Shown: positions 1 through 8,241 of the stretch, one piece after another
Position numbering within the stretch: position 1 is the stretch's first letter
Layout of the letters: each line of letters opens with the position of its first letter
NCBI GenBank assembly: GCA_030531215.1
Contig: JAUNNY010000001.1
Location: 1 to 64,000 of the forward strand
Length of the DNA stretch: 64,000 nucleotides
Source: Erysipelotrichaceae bacterium
GTDB taxonomy: Bacteria; Bacillota_I; Bacilli_A; Erysipelotrichales; Erysipelotrichaceae
Direction of reading: 5' to 3'
Program-made: the position numbers and the translations under genes
Notes under the pieces: model-generated
What the model was told of the DNA's origin: nothing
Seen by the model: the letters and a program-made list of their open reading frames with translations, nothing else
The model's database searches: none

Positions 1-74
1 TAATATTTACAGATAACTACGGAAAATACCTAGTACTACGACGGAAGACGGGTTTATTTTTCACATTAATTTCG

Positions 75-134
75 TTGACACCTTTTCTTTGTAAGTGGTA
101 TATTTATCTTACAATGGTATATATGGTATACCAT
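75..134 (+). promoter_or_regulatory. Promoter and GntR-like operator of the PTS operon
   Basis: A TTGACA box (75-80) and a TATATT box (99-104) are separated by 18 bases. TGGTATA occurs three times, at 96, 115 and 124, and the last lies in the perfect 12-bp palindrome ATGGTATACCAT (123-134). The TGGTATACCA form is typical of operators of the GntR/HutC family, which often control amino-sugar PTS operons. Copies downstream of the -10 suggest repression. The regulator gene is not in the window. Confidence 0.6.
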
Positions 135-166
135 AATTGAAAGATAATTCAAAGAAAGGGGGAAAA

Positions 167-637
167 ATGATTAAAGTTCTAAGAATTGACGATCGTTTAA
201 TGCATGCTCAAGTTACTTTTGGATGGGCCCAAAATTTTAACGTTAAAGGTATTTTAATAATATCTGACCACGTTGCAAATGATCCAACTATGAAAATGGC
301 TGCTGAATTTGCAAAACCAGAAGGAATGAAATTGTGGATTAAAACGGTTGATGAAGGAATTGCTGTTTTAGAAAAACTAAATGGTTTCAGTTATAATTCT
401 ATGGTTTTAGTTGAAAATCCAGCAGTTGCTTTAAAAGTATGTCAGAACTGCGATCTGATTAAGTACGTTAACATGGGTGGACAACGTGTTGGCGCTGGTC
501 GTAAATCTATTCTGGATACTATTTGGGTTTCTGATCAAGATTTACTAGATTTGAAATCTATCGAAGACTTAGGGGTAACTGTTGAAGTCCAGAAGATGAT
601 TACTGACCCAGGTTATCCTTTGAAGAATTTCTTATAA
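167..637 (+). CDS. PTS mannose/fructose/sorbose-family IIB component
   Basis: This 156-residue protein is the cytoplasmic IIB phosphocarrier, which passes phosphate from IIA to the sugar as it enters through IIC/IID. The family motif appears near the N-terminus as IDDRLMHAQV; His13 is the expected phosphorylated residue. The usual form is DRLIHGQV, so Met and Ala are conservative variations. I chose the ATG at 167 over an in-frame TTG at 137 because a strong AAAGAAAGGGGG ribosome-binding site precedes it and the protein then begins at the conserved first strand. It is the first gene of the operon, and IIC follows after 31 bases. Substrate cannot be read from IIB alone. Confidence 0.93.
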   Translation: MIKVLRIDDRLMHAQVTFGWAQNFNVKGILIISDHVANDPTMKMAAEFAKPEGMKLWIKTVDEGIAVLEKLNGFSYNSMVLVENPAVALKVCQNCDLIKYVNMGGQRVGAGRKSILDTIWVSDQDLLDLKSIEDLGVTVEVQKMITDPGYPLKNFL

Positions 638-668
638 GTATTACTTAATTTAACGAAAGGAAAATAAT

Positions 669-1445
669 ATGGAAATTACAGTATTACAAGCGTTATTAAT
701 TGGTGTTGTTGCTGCGTTTACTTGTATTGAAGGCGACTTCATGGGTGAATGTAAGCTAAGAGAACCATTAGTTACTGGTTTCTTGGTTGGTTTGATTCTA
801 GGCGACCCAGTTAAAGGTACAATAATCGGTGGTCAATTGCAACTTATTTGGATGGGTGCCACAGGTATTGGTCTATCTGCACAATTAGATATTGGATGTG
901 GTGGTACTATTGGTACAGCATTCGCTATCATGACTGGAAGTGGTGCAGAAGTTGCAGTTGCATTAGGTTTACCAGTATCTATTTTGATGCAATCATTAAA
1001 CGTATTAAAAATGACTGCTTTGTCAGGTTTAATGCATAAAGCTGATAGCTTAGCTCTAAAGGGCGATATGAAAGGTATGGCTCGTTTACATTGGATGGGA
1101 TTTGTTATTGACTTATTGGAATACACAATTCCAGTATTCATTTGTGTATACTTCGGAGCTAGTGCTGTTGAACAATTAGTAAATGGCCTACCTCAATGGG
1201 TATTGAATGGTTTAGGTGCAGTATCTGCATTATTGCCAGCATTAGGTTTCGCTATGTTGCTACAAATCTTAATCACTCCAAAACTAATCCCATACTTCGT
1301 GCTAGGTTTCGCAATTGCTGCTTACACAGGATTAAATATGTTATGCATCACTTTAATCGCTGTTGCTATTGCTCTAGTTATGTATCAACTACTTTCTAAA
1401 CAACAAACTACTGTTCAAACAGTAGATGACGAGGAGGATCTATAA
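669..1445 (+). CDS. PTS mannose-family IIC membrane component
   Basis: This 258-residue integral membrane protein has several hydrophobic segments and the characteristic IIC start (ITVLQALLIGVVAAFTCIEGDF), followed by the G-G-Q-L-Q-L-I-W-M-G element near residues 54-63. With IID it forms the sugar channel in the cytoplasmic membrane. The C-terminus is short and acidic. AAAGGA lies upstream of the ATG. Its stop overlaps the IID start by one base, which suggests translational coupling and equal dosage of the two membrane subunits. Confidence 0.94.
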   Translation: MEITVLQALLIGVVAAFTCIEGDFMGECKLREPLVTGFLVGLILGDPVKGTIIGGQLQLIWMGATGIGLSAQLDIGCGGTIGTAFAIMTGSGAEVAVALGLPVSILMQSLNVLKMTALSGLMHKADSLALKGDMKGMARLHWMGFVIDLLEYTIPVFICVYFGASAVEQLVNGLPQWVLNGLGAVSALLPALGFAMLLQILITPKLIPYFVLGFAIAAYTGLNMLCITLIAVAIALVMYQLLSKQQTTVQTVDDEEDL

Positions 1446-2281
1446 TGGCTAAAAATGATATTATCAGTGCTGAAAATAACATCACTGTAAGTGATTTTAA
1501 AAAGACTTTCTGGCGTTCGTTTACTATTTTAGGAACATATAATTACGAAAGAATGGAAGCTTTAGGCTTCAACTATAGTATTTTCCCAGAACTTGAGAAA
1601 ATCTATAAAGATGATCCTGAAGGATTAGCTCAAGCATTAGCACGTCATATGGAAGTGTTCAACATGACTGTTGCTCCTTCTCCATTTGTTATGGGTATTG
1701 CTATTGCGATGGAAGAACAATATAAACGTGATCCAGAGAATTTTGATGTAAGTTCAATAAATGCTGTTAAGATGTCTCTAATGGGACCTCTATCTGGTAT
1801 TGGCGATACTTTCTTCTGGGGTATATTTAGAATTCTAGCTGCAGCAATTGGTTGCTCATTTGCTTCTCAAGGAAATTTAATTGCTCCATTCATATTCTTG
1901 ATTCTATTCAACGTTCCACAATTTATTTGCCGTTGGTATTGTTTAAAGATCGGTTATAAGAACGGTAATGATTTCTTAGTAAAAATGCAACAAGGCGGAC
2001 AAATGAATCTATTTACATATTGTTCAGGTATTGTTGGTGTTATTGCTGTTGCGTGTATGATAGCTACTCAAATTTCACTTCACTGTCCTCTTGAATTCAC
2101 TATTTCAGGAACAACAATTGTTTTACAAGAATACATCGATCAAATTTTACCTTGTCTATTGCCATTAACAGCAACTTTAATTGTTTACTACTTCTTAAAG
2201 AAGAAAACAAAGGTTAGCCATATTATGGCTGGATTAATCATTCTTGGTTTTATTTGCGGTGTATTAGGAATTTTAGGATAA
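1445..2281 (+). CDS. PTS mannose-family IID membrane component
   Basis: This 278-residue IID subunit has the family layout: a cytoplasmic N-terminal helical part with FWRSF and NYERMEALGF (about residues 22-42), the conserved segment MSLMGPLSGIGDTFFWG near 110-126, and C-terminal membrane helices. A GAGGAGG site sits seven bases before the ATG, inside the end of IIC. It completes the membrane part of the transporter, and the SIS gene follows after ten bases. Length is normal for IID. Confidence 0.95.
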   Translation: MAKNDIISAENNITVSDFKKTFWRSFTILGTYNYERMEALGFNYSIFPELEKIYKDDPEGLAQALARHMEVFNMTVAPSPFVMGIAIAMEEQYKRDPENFDVSSINAVKMSLMGPLSGIGDTFFWGIFRILAAAIGCSFASQGNLIAPFIFLILFNVPQFICRWYCLKIGYKNGNDFLVKMQQGGQMNLFTYCSGIVGVIAVACMIATQISLHCPLEFTISGTTIVLQEYIDQILPCLLPLTATLIVYYFLKKKTKVSHIMAGLIILGFICGVLGILG

Positions 2282-2291
2282 AGGAGCAAAT

Positions 2292-3311
2292 ATGAGAGTT
2301 AATGAAGAAGATTTAAAAAAACTCATTATTGAACGTGGAAACTTAGCAGTTAAAGAAAGAGAGAATGTCGAAAAAGTAGCTGATGAGATTTCACGTAATG
2401 GATTTGAAAACATTTTCTTTGCAGGATCTGGCGGCTCAATTACAACTATTTGTCATTTTCCACGCATTATTAGAAAGCTTTCAAATATTCCTGCTTATGC
2501 TGAAGAAGCTGCTGAATTGATGTATTCAAATTATAGCTGTTTAAATGAAAAATCATTAGTAGTTATTATGGCAAAAACTGGAACAATGAAAGAGAGTGTT
2601 GAACTATCAGAATATTGTAAAGCGCATAATATTCCAACTGTTGGCTTTGTAATGATAGACAATACACCAGTGGCTAATAATGTAACATATAAGATTTTAA
2701 TTGATAAGTTCTCTGAACCAATTAGATTCTTGCCTATGTATTATTTAATCTTTAGATTATTAAAGAATCACGGAGATTTTGAAGACTACGATGAATTTGC
2801 AAACGAAATAGCTAATATTCCTGCTGGCTTAGTTGAAGTTGTAGATAATTTCAAAGATGAAGCTAAGGAATATGCAAGAAAGTACTTTGATGAAGATTTC
2901 CAACTATGGATTTATAGTGGCATCAATTATGGTGAAGCATTGAAGTATTCTGCTGATGTTGCAGAAGAATTATTCCGTCAAAAAACTCAAGCAATGAATT
3001 CTGGTGAATTCTTCCACGGTTGTTTAGAAATAGTCCAAGATGACATGAGCATTGTAATGTTGATGAGCGAAGATGAATCTCGTCCTATGGATGAACGTTG
3101 TCTTAAGTTCTTACAAAAGTATGCAAGTGGCAAACTATGGGTTATTGATACAGCTAAATTCGAAATGAAAGGTATTAGTAAGAAATTCCGCAAATACATT
3201 TCTCCAATAATTTTAACAGTATGTATTGAAGATTTGTTTGCTGAATATATGATGGATTTCTCTGGCAAGAATCATTCTACTAGAAGATACTATCAAATCG
3301 TTGAATACTAA
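2292..3311 (+). CDS. SIS-domain sugar-phosphate deglycase/isomerase (FrlB/GfrF/AgaS-like)
   Basis: This 339-residue protein has two SIS domains (about 20-160 and 190-330). The first shows the phosphosugar loop FAGSGGS, and the second has MNSGEFFHG, matching the S-x-E-F-x-H-G segment of FrlB-type deglycases that holds the catalytic Glu. In mannose-family PTS operons such proteins usually act on the 6-phosphate of the imported sugar adduct, for example glucoselysine or fructoselysine. A ketose or amino-sugar isomerase of the AgaS/GlmS type is the alternative. The context of PTS, HAD and IIA favours a deglycase, but the substrate is inference. Confidence 0.75.
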   Translation: MRVNEEDLKKLIIERGNLAVKERENVEKVADEISRNGFENIFFAGSGGSITTICHFPRIIRKLSNIPAYAEEAAELMYSNYSCLNEKSLVVIMAKTGTMKESVELSEYCKAHNIPTVGFVMIDNTPVANNVTYKILIDKFSEPIRFLPMYYLIFRLLKNHGDFEDYDEFANEIANIPAGLVEVVDNFKDEAKEYARKYFDEDFQLWIYSGINYGEALKYSADVAEELFRQKTQAMNSGEFFHGCLEIVQDDMSIVMLMSEDESRPMDERCLKFLQKYASGKLWVIDTAKFEMKGISKKFRKYISPIILTVCIEDLFAEYMMDFSGKNHSTRRYYQIVEY

Positions 3312-3320
3312 TAACATTAA

Positions 3321-3352
3321 GTTGACTTCCATTGCTGGAAGTCAACTTGTTT
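3321..3352 (+). other. Intra-operon hairpin between the SIS and HAD genes
   Basis: A perfect 10-bp stem (3321-3330 with 3337-3346) has a six-base loop and is followed by a weak T-rich stretch. It may be a leaky terminator or a processing/stability hairpin that sets a lower level for the downstream HAD and IIA genes. The U-tract is too short to be sure of termination. Confidence 0.6.
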
Positions 3353-3358
3353 AAATTA

Positions 3359-4009
3359 ATGATAAAAGGTATTATATTTGATTTTGACGGTGTAATTATT
3401 GATAGTGAAAACAAAAGTGTTAAAGATAATATTAAATTTTTGAAGGAAAATGGATTAGAAAAACCAAATATCGATGAAGTTAAGGCTCTAGTAGGAACAA
3501 CTGATATTGACAATTACAAGTACATGCAAAAGGTACTAAATATCTCATACGAAGAAGCTAAATATAAATTAGAAGAATATATACTTGCTCATCCCTATGT
3601 TGCTAGTGAATTAGTTTATCCAGAAATATATAAACTTTTAGAAAAAGTACACGGGAAAATTAAAACAGCTATAGCCTCTAACTCGCCATACGCGTATGTC
3701 TCAAGTATGCTCCATGATGGTAGTCTGGAAAAATACTTTCAATACGTTATATCTGGCAGAGATTTAGGATCACACAAACCTGATCCAACGATTTATTTAC
3801 ATACAGCAAAAGTAATTGGAATAAACCCTGATGAATGTTTAGTTGTTGAAGATTCTCCAAACGGCATAGAGGCAGGAAAAAGAGCTGGCATGACAGTCGT
3901 TGGGCGTTATGATGATTTTCTTCAGTTAGATGTATCAAAAGCAGATTATGTTATTAAGAATATAAGTGAAATAGAAGATATATTGATTAAGGAAGGAGTT
4001 TTGCAATGA
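3359..4009 (+). CDS. HAD hydrolase, beta-phosphoglucomutase/phosphatase-like
   Basis: This 216-residue HAD-family protein has all four motifs: DFDGV(I) near residues 8-12 (nucleophile Asp and acid/base Asp), an ASNSP motif II, a Lys in the GSHKPDP segment, and the acidic pair in VVEDSPNGIEAG. The cap is helical (subclass I), as in beta-phosphoglucomutase and small sugar phosphatases. The in-frame TTG at 3332 lies within a hairpin loop, so ATG 3359 is preferred. No good ribosome-binding site is visible. Inside a PTS operon it probably dephosphorylates or mutates the sugar phosphate made by the upstream genes. Confidence 0.85.
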   Translation: MIKGIIFDFDGVIIDSENKSVKDNIKFLKENGLEKPNIDEVKALVGTTDIDNYKYMQKVLNISYEEAKYKLEEYILAHPYVASELVYPEIYKLLEKVHGKIKTAIASNSPYAYVSSMLHDGSLEKYFQYVISGRDLGSHKPDPTIYLHTAKVIGINPDECLVVEDSPNGIEAGKRAGMTVVGRYDDFLQLDVSKADYVIKNISEIEDILIKEGVLQ

Positions 4010-4425
4010 TTGGAATTATTGTTACGGGTCATGGAAATTTTGCTTCAGGATTAGAATCAAACTTAAATCTTATTATTGGAAATGTCGACAACATTATAGC
4101 TATTGATTTTGAAAAAAGCGATTCTCCAGATTCGTTAGAATCAAAGATAGACAATGCTATTGAAAAACTAAGCAATTGCTCAGGAATAATACTATTTACG
4201 GATCTATTAAATGGTACGCCATTTAATGTAGCGATAAAAAAAGCTGTGTCAAATCAGAAAATAAGACTTGTATATGGCGTCAATGCCGCAATGCTTCTTG
4301 AATTATCAACAAAAATGAGTTTTTCAGATTCATTAGATGACATGGTAAATGAAGCGATTGAAACAGGGAAACAACAAATTGGTCTGTTTACTGTAAAGAA
4401 AAGTATTGAGGAAGACGAGCTATAA
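4006..4425 (+). CDS. PTS mannose-family IIA component
   Basis: This 139-residue cytoplasmic IIA domain begins with the conserved first strand and VTGHGNFASGL, in which His9 is the phosphate acceptor from HPr. The DLLNGTPFNVA segment is the second conserved loop of the family. Its ATG overlaps the HAD stop (ATGA), indicating translational coupling. IIA at the end of the operon, rather than fused to IIB, completes the phosphorelay. Confidence 0.93.
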   Translation: MIGIIVTGHGNFASGLESNLNLIIGNVDNIIAIDFEKSDSPDSLESKIDNAIEKLSNCSGIILFTDLLNGTPFNVAIKKAVSNQKIRLVYGVNAAMLLELSTKMSFSDSLDDMVNEAIETGKQQIGLFTVKKSIEEDEL

Positions 4426-4427
4426 AA

Positions 4428-5033
4428 ATGAATAAAGCTATAATTATCCTTTTGGTTTTAGTTGCACTGTTTATTGGACAAATAATTATTGAGCGAATTT
4501 CGCGCAAAAAAGCTCTAAATAAACTGTATGAGCTAATATCAAAAAAAGAGTTTTCAAAATTCGAAGAGCTAATAAATCAAAAGAAAACTATTCGTGCATT
4601 AGGAGTGTTTAATAGTGAATATTTGAAATTAAATGTATATAAGATGCAGAAAAAGGATAATAAAATAGATAGCCAAATATTGTTTATAAAAAATAACGTT
4701 AATATGAATAAAAAACAAAAACAAGTTTTTTACGAAGAAGCATTTGGCTATTATGTTACTAATCACAAGAAAAACGAAGCGCTTCAATACTTAACGTATG
4801 TAAATGATAATTGTAATGAATATACATATAAAAAATGTAAGACACTCTATGACATTATCATCAAACAAGACGTTAGTTATTTAGACGCTTTGTTAGAAGA
4901 AATAAAAGATCCAGGTCTAAGCAAGAATGTATTGCTAGAAAAATACTCTTTGATAATTAAAATATACGAAAACTTAAACGACAAGAAGAATATTAAACAT
5001 TATCAAGAATTAATTAAAGATTTGCTGAAATAA
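4428..5033 (+). CDS. Membrane-anchored helical-repeat protein of unknown function
   Basis: I do not recognise this 201-residue protein. One hydrophobic segment (about residues 4-21) is followed by a basic stretch and a long, all-helical, Lys/Asn/Tyr-rich domain whose spacing of aromatic and Leu residues resembles TPR-type repeats. It starts two bases after IIA with no obvious ribosome-binding site, so it is probably co-translated with the PTS operon. A strong terminator follows. A link to sugar uptake is suggested only by position. Confidence 0.6.
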   Translation: MNKAIIILLVLVALFIGQIIIERISRKKALNKLYELISKKEFSKFEELINQKKTIRALGVFNSEYLKLNVYKMQKKDNKIDSQILFIKNNVNMNKKQKQVFYEEAFGYYVTNHKKNEALQYLTYVNDNCNEYTYKKCKTLYDIIIKQDVSYLDALLEEIKDPGLSKNVLLEKYSLIIKIYENLNDKKNIKHYQELIKDLLK

Positions 5034-5040
5034 GCACTAT

Positions 5041-5078
5041 AAAAATACCACTTTAAATCTCCCTTTGGTGGTATTTTT
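5041..5078 (+). terminator. Terminator of the PTS operon
   Basis: An 11-bp stem (5041-5051 with 5068-5078) ends in a run of T, directly after the last gene of the PTS operon. Confidence 0.85.
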
Positions 5079-5125
5079 TAAATATAATTGCATTGTTTTA
5101 ATGTTTATATAAATGCAGATCTAAT

Positions 5126-5158
5126 TAAAACCCCAATTCGCATAAGATTGAATTGGGG
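5126..5158 (-). terminator. Terminator of the minus-strand yigZ operon
   Basis: A CCCCAATTC/GAATTGGGG stem (5131-5139 with 5150-5158) is followed on the minus strand by TTTTAATT. It lies just beyond the end of the small membrane-protein gene. Confidence 0.85.
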
Positions 5159-5176
5159 TGAGGACATTTAATCTGC

Positions 5177-5536
5177 TTATATTCCTAAATATATTTTGGC
5201 AGCTTTCTTAACTGGTTTCATACGTTTTATATATGTCTTCTCAGCTGCTGATTTTACTGACTTAGTTTTCTTATAGTTTTTCCTAAATAATTTTAATGTT
5301 GTTGTGATAGCCAAGAATCCTAATATTGGTGGAAGACTATCAGCTAAATTGTCTTTTATTTCATCAGTTTTTTGATTTGCGATATCTATATTATCTCTTA
5401 CTTGCTTGCCTATTTGTTTTGCTTGCCACAATGACTTTTTAGCCTTGTGTTTTTCGACTGCTAAAACTATTAAAAGAATTAAAACAATAGCTATTAAACC
5501 GATATATACATATGTCAAAACCTGCTCGTAATTCAT
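5177..5536 (-). CDS. Small single-span membrane protein, unknown function
   Basis: This 119-residue protein has one strong N-terminal membrane helix (about residues 7-27), then a basic helical region that may form a coiled coil, a second moderately hydrophobic stretch near 68-80, and a Lys-rich tail (pI clearly basic). It overlaps the yigZ stop by four bases (ATGA), so it is translationally coupled to yigZ. I do not recognise the family. It resembles small Firmicute envelope proteins but has no catalytic motif. Confidence 0.65.
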   Translation of the reverse strand: MNYEQVLTYVYIGLIAIVLILLIVLAVEKHKAKKSLWQAKQIGKQVRDNIDIANQKTDEIKDNLADSLPPILGFLAITTTLKLFRKNYKKTKSVKSAAEKTYIKRMKPVKKAAKIYLGI

Positions 5537-6138
5537 AGATTTATTGTAGCATCTTTCTCTATTTTTTGTTTGCCTATATTGATAGGCTTTATCCCTTTAG
5601 TATATTCGCATACTTTTTCAACGATGTTTATATCGTTGCTACAAAAAGTATAAGTTATATTTATATCGTATTTAGTAGATAACAAAACTGTTTGCGATGA
5701 CAAGAAATAATCAATCTTGTTTCCTAATTCATATGAAATTATTAATTCATATTTGTTGTATTCATATTCTTCAACAAATTTAGCCTTTTTTAAAGCTTCA
5801 ACTATCGAATTAGAATAGGCTCTAGTTAATCCACCAGTTCCTAATTTGATACCACCAAAATACCTTACGACAAGAGCACATATTTCATCTAGGCTGTTTC
5901 TCTCTAATACATTAAGTATTGGTGCTCCAGCAGTTCCAGAAGGTTCTCCATCATCAGAAGATCTTTTGATATTATGACAAACAAAACCGCTGCAAATATG
6001 GCTTGAGTCGTAGTGCTTTTTTCTTATTTTTAACAAAAAATCTTTATATTCATCTTCGTTTTTTACTCTTTTTATGTATGTGATGAATTTAGATTTTTCA
6101 ATTGTGATTGTGTTGTCGATTTCGGCTTTTAAATACAT
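5533..6138 (-). CDS. yigZ: YigZ/IMPACT family protein
   Basis: This 201-residue protein belongs to the YigZ/IMPACT (UPF0029) family. The N-terminal domain contains the family signature around SDDGEPSGTAGAPILNVL (about 67-84) and VVRYFGGIKLGTGGLTRAY, and the C-terminal domain has a ferredoxin-like fold. In eukaryotes IMPACT regulates Gcn2; the bacterial role is unclear. The start has no ribosome-binding site: a minus-strand TAAAAT (6150-6145) ends six bases before the ATG, so the transcript is probably leaderless. It forms an operon with the small membrane protein. Confidence 0.92.
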   Translation of the reverse strand: MYLKAEIDNTITIEKSKFITYIKRVKNEDEYKDFLLKIRKKHYDSSHICSGFVCHNIKRSSDDGEPSGTAGAPILNVLERNSLDEICALVVRYFGGIKLGTGGLTRAYSNSIVEALKKAKFVEEYEYNKYELIISYELGNKIDYFLSSQTVLLSTKYDINITYTFCSNDINIVEKVCEYTKGIKPINIGKQKIEKDATINL

Positions 6139-6158
6139 AATATAATTTTACTATTTTA

Positions 6159-6167
6159 TGGTACAAT
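6159..6167 (+). promoter_or_regulatory. Extended -10 promoter for the 43-residue gene
   Basis: TG-G-TACAAT fits an extended -10 and would start RNA near 6174, just ahead of GAGG and the ATG at 6190. It lies between two divergent genes; the yigZ -10 on the other strand is at 6150-6145. Confidence 0.55.
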
Positions 6168-6189
6168 TTTGTTTGTTGAGGTTTTGCAT

Positions 6190-6321
6190 ATGAAAAGTTT
6201 AGATGAAATTTTGGCAGAATTAAATGCTGCTGAAAAAGAATATGCCCAAAAATGTAAAGAATATGGCATAGAAGAAAAAACAAAAAGGAAAAAAGATGAT
6301 ATAGTAGTTGAAGAGAAATAA
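6190..6321 (+). CDS. 43-residue charged helical protein
   Basis: This short open frame starts at an ATG with GAGG eight bases upstream and ends with TAA, just ahead of the ribosome-binding site of the next gene. The predicted protein is highly charged (Glu/Lys-rich, no membrane segment) and should be one or two helices; the single Cys is at residue 22. It is likely co-transcribed with the membrane-protein gene at 6347. I recognise no family; coding status rests on start signals and amphipathic composition. Confidence 0.5.
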   Translation: MKSLDEILAELNAAEKEYAQKCKEYGIEEKTKRKKDDIVVEEK

Positions 6322-6346
6322 GTTGAAACAAGATGGAGGTGTTAAG

Positions 6347-6913
6347 ATGAATATTGTTAAAAAGAATTTGAATGTCATTAAAATAATAAATGTTATTGTT
6401 ATTTTAACTATCTTAGTCCTAAATATTATTAAACTTTTTATTCCTGGAAGAGGTTTTGAAAACAATATTATTCTTATTTGCCTTATTGCAACATTTTGTT
6501 TTGGTTTATTGTATGCTGCTAAAGGATACTCAAAAGATGCTAGAAAGTATTATCAAATGTATATGTTCCTTGCATCAATATATTATTTAATTTCCATTAT
6601 GATGAATATTATTAAACAAGTTAAGAGTGATTATCTTTCTTTATTGATTAGTGCTATTTGTAATATTGTATTTGTAGCTTTAGCTTTTAGTAAAGATTTT
6701 GGAGAGAAGAATTCATCCACTGTAATCGTTTTATTAATTGTTCTTTCTATAGTTGACTATTTTGTATATGGCTTTGTAGTTAATAATTTTTCAAGGGTTG
6801 TTGGAAAAGTTTCAGATATAGCACTTATTCTAGTGGGAGCGGTGTTTGTTGCTTGTAAATATTCTGATAAAGATCGTCGATATAAAGCAAAAGAAGACGA
6901 GGAGAAGAAGTAA
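6347..6913 (+). CDS. Multi-span membrane protein, unknown function
   Basis: This 188-residue protein has about six hydrophobic segments and an acidic/basic C-terminal tail. An upstream in-frame TTG (6308) exists, but ATG 6347 has a strong TGGAGGT site six bases before it. It probably shares a transcript with the 43-residue gene and ends at a clear terminator. The pattern resembles YhhN/TMEM86-like small integral membrane proteins, but I cannot assign it with confidence. Confidence 0.7.
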   Translation: MNIVKKNLNVIKIINVIVILTILVLNIIKLFIPGRGFENNIILICLIATFCFGLLYAAKGYSKDARKYYQMYMFLASIYYLISIMMNIIKQVKSDYLSLLISAICNIVFVALAFSKDFGEKNSSTVIVLLIVLSIVDYFVYGFVVNNFSRVVGKVSDIALILVGAVFVACKYSDKDRRYKAKEDEEKK

Positions 6914-6921
6914 ATGAAAGC

Positions 6922-6949
6922 TAACCCTACAAAATGTAGGGTTTTCTTT
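6922..6949 (+). terminator. Terminator before pgk
   Basis: A nine-base-pair stem AACCCTACA/TGTAGGGTT (6922-6930, 6934-6942) with a three-base loop is followed by TTCTTTT. Confidence 0.85.
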
Positions 6950-6976
6950 TGAATTACATAACAAGAGTGTATAACA

Positions 6977-6985
6977 TGCTATAAT
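6977..6985 (+). promoter_or_regulatory. Extended -10 promoter of pgk-tpiA
   Basis: TG-C-TATAAT is a perfect extended -10; no good -35 is visible at 17 bases. The predicted start near 6992 leaves a short leader containing the AGGAGGG site for pgk. Confidence 0.7.
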
Positions 6986-7011
6986 TATGTCGTAAATAGG
7001 AGGGTTTTTAT

Positions 7012-8232
7012 ATGGCTAAAAAGCTAGTAACAGATTTAGAAGTAGCAGGCAAAAAAGTCATCGTTAGAGTTGATTTTAACGTGCCTCATAAAGGTGAAGA
7101 GATTACTGATGATAATAGAATCGTCGCTGCTTTACCTACAATTAAGTATTTATTAGAACATGATGCAAAGGTTATTCTTCTTTCTCACTTAGGAAAAGTT
7201 GATTATAAGAAGACTCCAGAAGAAATCGAAGCATTAAAGAAGAAAAACGATATGGTTATCGTTGCAAGAAAACTTCAAGAATACTTACCAAATAATAAGG
7301 TTACATTCGCTAATGCAACTAGAGGTGAAGAACTTGAAAACGCTATTGCCAATATGAACAATGGCGAAGTTGTATTAATGCAAAATACAAGATATGAAAA
7401 AGGCGAATCAAAGAACGATGAAGAATTAGGTAAATACTGGGCTTCATTAGGTGATTTATTCGTTGAAGATGCATTTGGTTCAGTTCATAGAGCACATGCT
7501 TCAACAGTTGGTATTCCTTCAGCTTTACCAAATGCTGCAGGTTTCCTAGTAGAAAAAGAATTAAAATTCTTAGGTGATGCTGTTGAAAATCCAGTTAGAC
7601 CATTCGTAGGTATCCTAGGTGGTGCTAAGGTTGCTGATAAATTAAAAGTTATCAATAACTTACTTGAAAAATGCGATACTTTGATTATCGGTGGTGGTAT
7701 GGCTTATACATTCTTAAAAGCTCAAGGCAAAGAAGTAGGTCAATCATTAGTAGATAACGAACAAATCGATTACTGCAATCAAATGATGGCAAAAGCTAAA
7801 GAACTAGGTAAAGAATTATTATTACCAGTTGATACAGTAGTTGCTGCAAACTTCCCTGATCCAATTGATGGACCAATCGAAACAGAAGTAGTTGATTCAG
7901 ATAAGATCCCAGCAGACAAACAAGGTTTAGATATTGGCCCTAAGACTGCTGAATTATTCGCAAATGCTGTTAAGGCTGCAAAGACTGTTGTTTGGAATGG
8001 ACCTATGGGTGTATTCGAGAACCCAGTATTAGCTAAAGGTACTAACGAAGTTGCTAAAGCTTTAGCTGAAACTGAAGGTACAACAATTATCGGTGGTGGT
8101 GATTCTGCTGCTGCTATTAAACAATTAGGTTATGCTGATAAAGTATCTCACGTTTCTACAGGTGGTGGTGCTTCATTAGAATTCTTAGAAGGAAATGGTC
8201 TACCAGGTGTAGATATCATTAATGAGAAATAG
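7012..8232 (+). CDS. pgk: Phosphoglycerate kinase
   Basis: Phosphoglycerate kinase makes ATP from 1,3-bisphosphoglycerate in glycolysis. The 406-residue protein has the N-terminal signature [10 protein letters not shown] near residue 17, a basic-patch Arg in the HLG region (SHLGK), and the C-terminal nucleotide site with [10 protein letters not shown] and [10 protein letters not shown]. Length is slightly longer than the usual 390-400. A strong AGGAGGG lies upstream. tpiA follows after nine bases, giving a two-gene glycolytic operon. Confidence 0.98.
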   Translation: MAKKLVTDLEVAGKKVIVRVDFNVPHKGEEITDDNRIVAALPTIKYLLEHDAKVILLSHLGKVDYKKTPEEIEALKKKNDMVIVARKLQEYLPNNKVTFANATRGEELENAIANMNNGEVVLMQNTRYEKGESKNDEELGKYWASLGDLFVEDAFGSVHRAHASTVGIPSALPNAAGFLVEKELKFLGDAVENPVRPFVGILGGAKVADKLKVINNLLEKCDTLIIGGGMAYTFLKAQGKEVGQSLVDNEQIDYCNQMMAKAKELGKELLLPVDTVVAANFPDPIDGPIETEVVDSDKIPADKQGLDIGPKTAELFANAVKAAKTVVWNGPMGVFENPVLAKGTNEVAKALAETEGTTIIGGGDSAAAIKQLGYADKVSHVSTGGGASLEFLEGNGLPGVDIINEK

Positions 8233-8241
8233 GAGAAAAAT

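Noticed and set aside
1-74. Tail of an upstream gene
   Set aside because: No frame with convincing coding character or stop signal can be made out in so short a stretch.
3321-3352. Definite operon terminator between SIS and HAD genes
   Set aside because: The stem is strong but the T-tract is weak and the PTS genes continue on the other side, so it is listed only as a hairpin.
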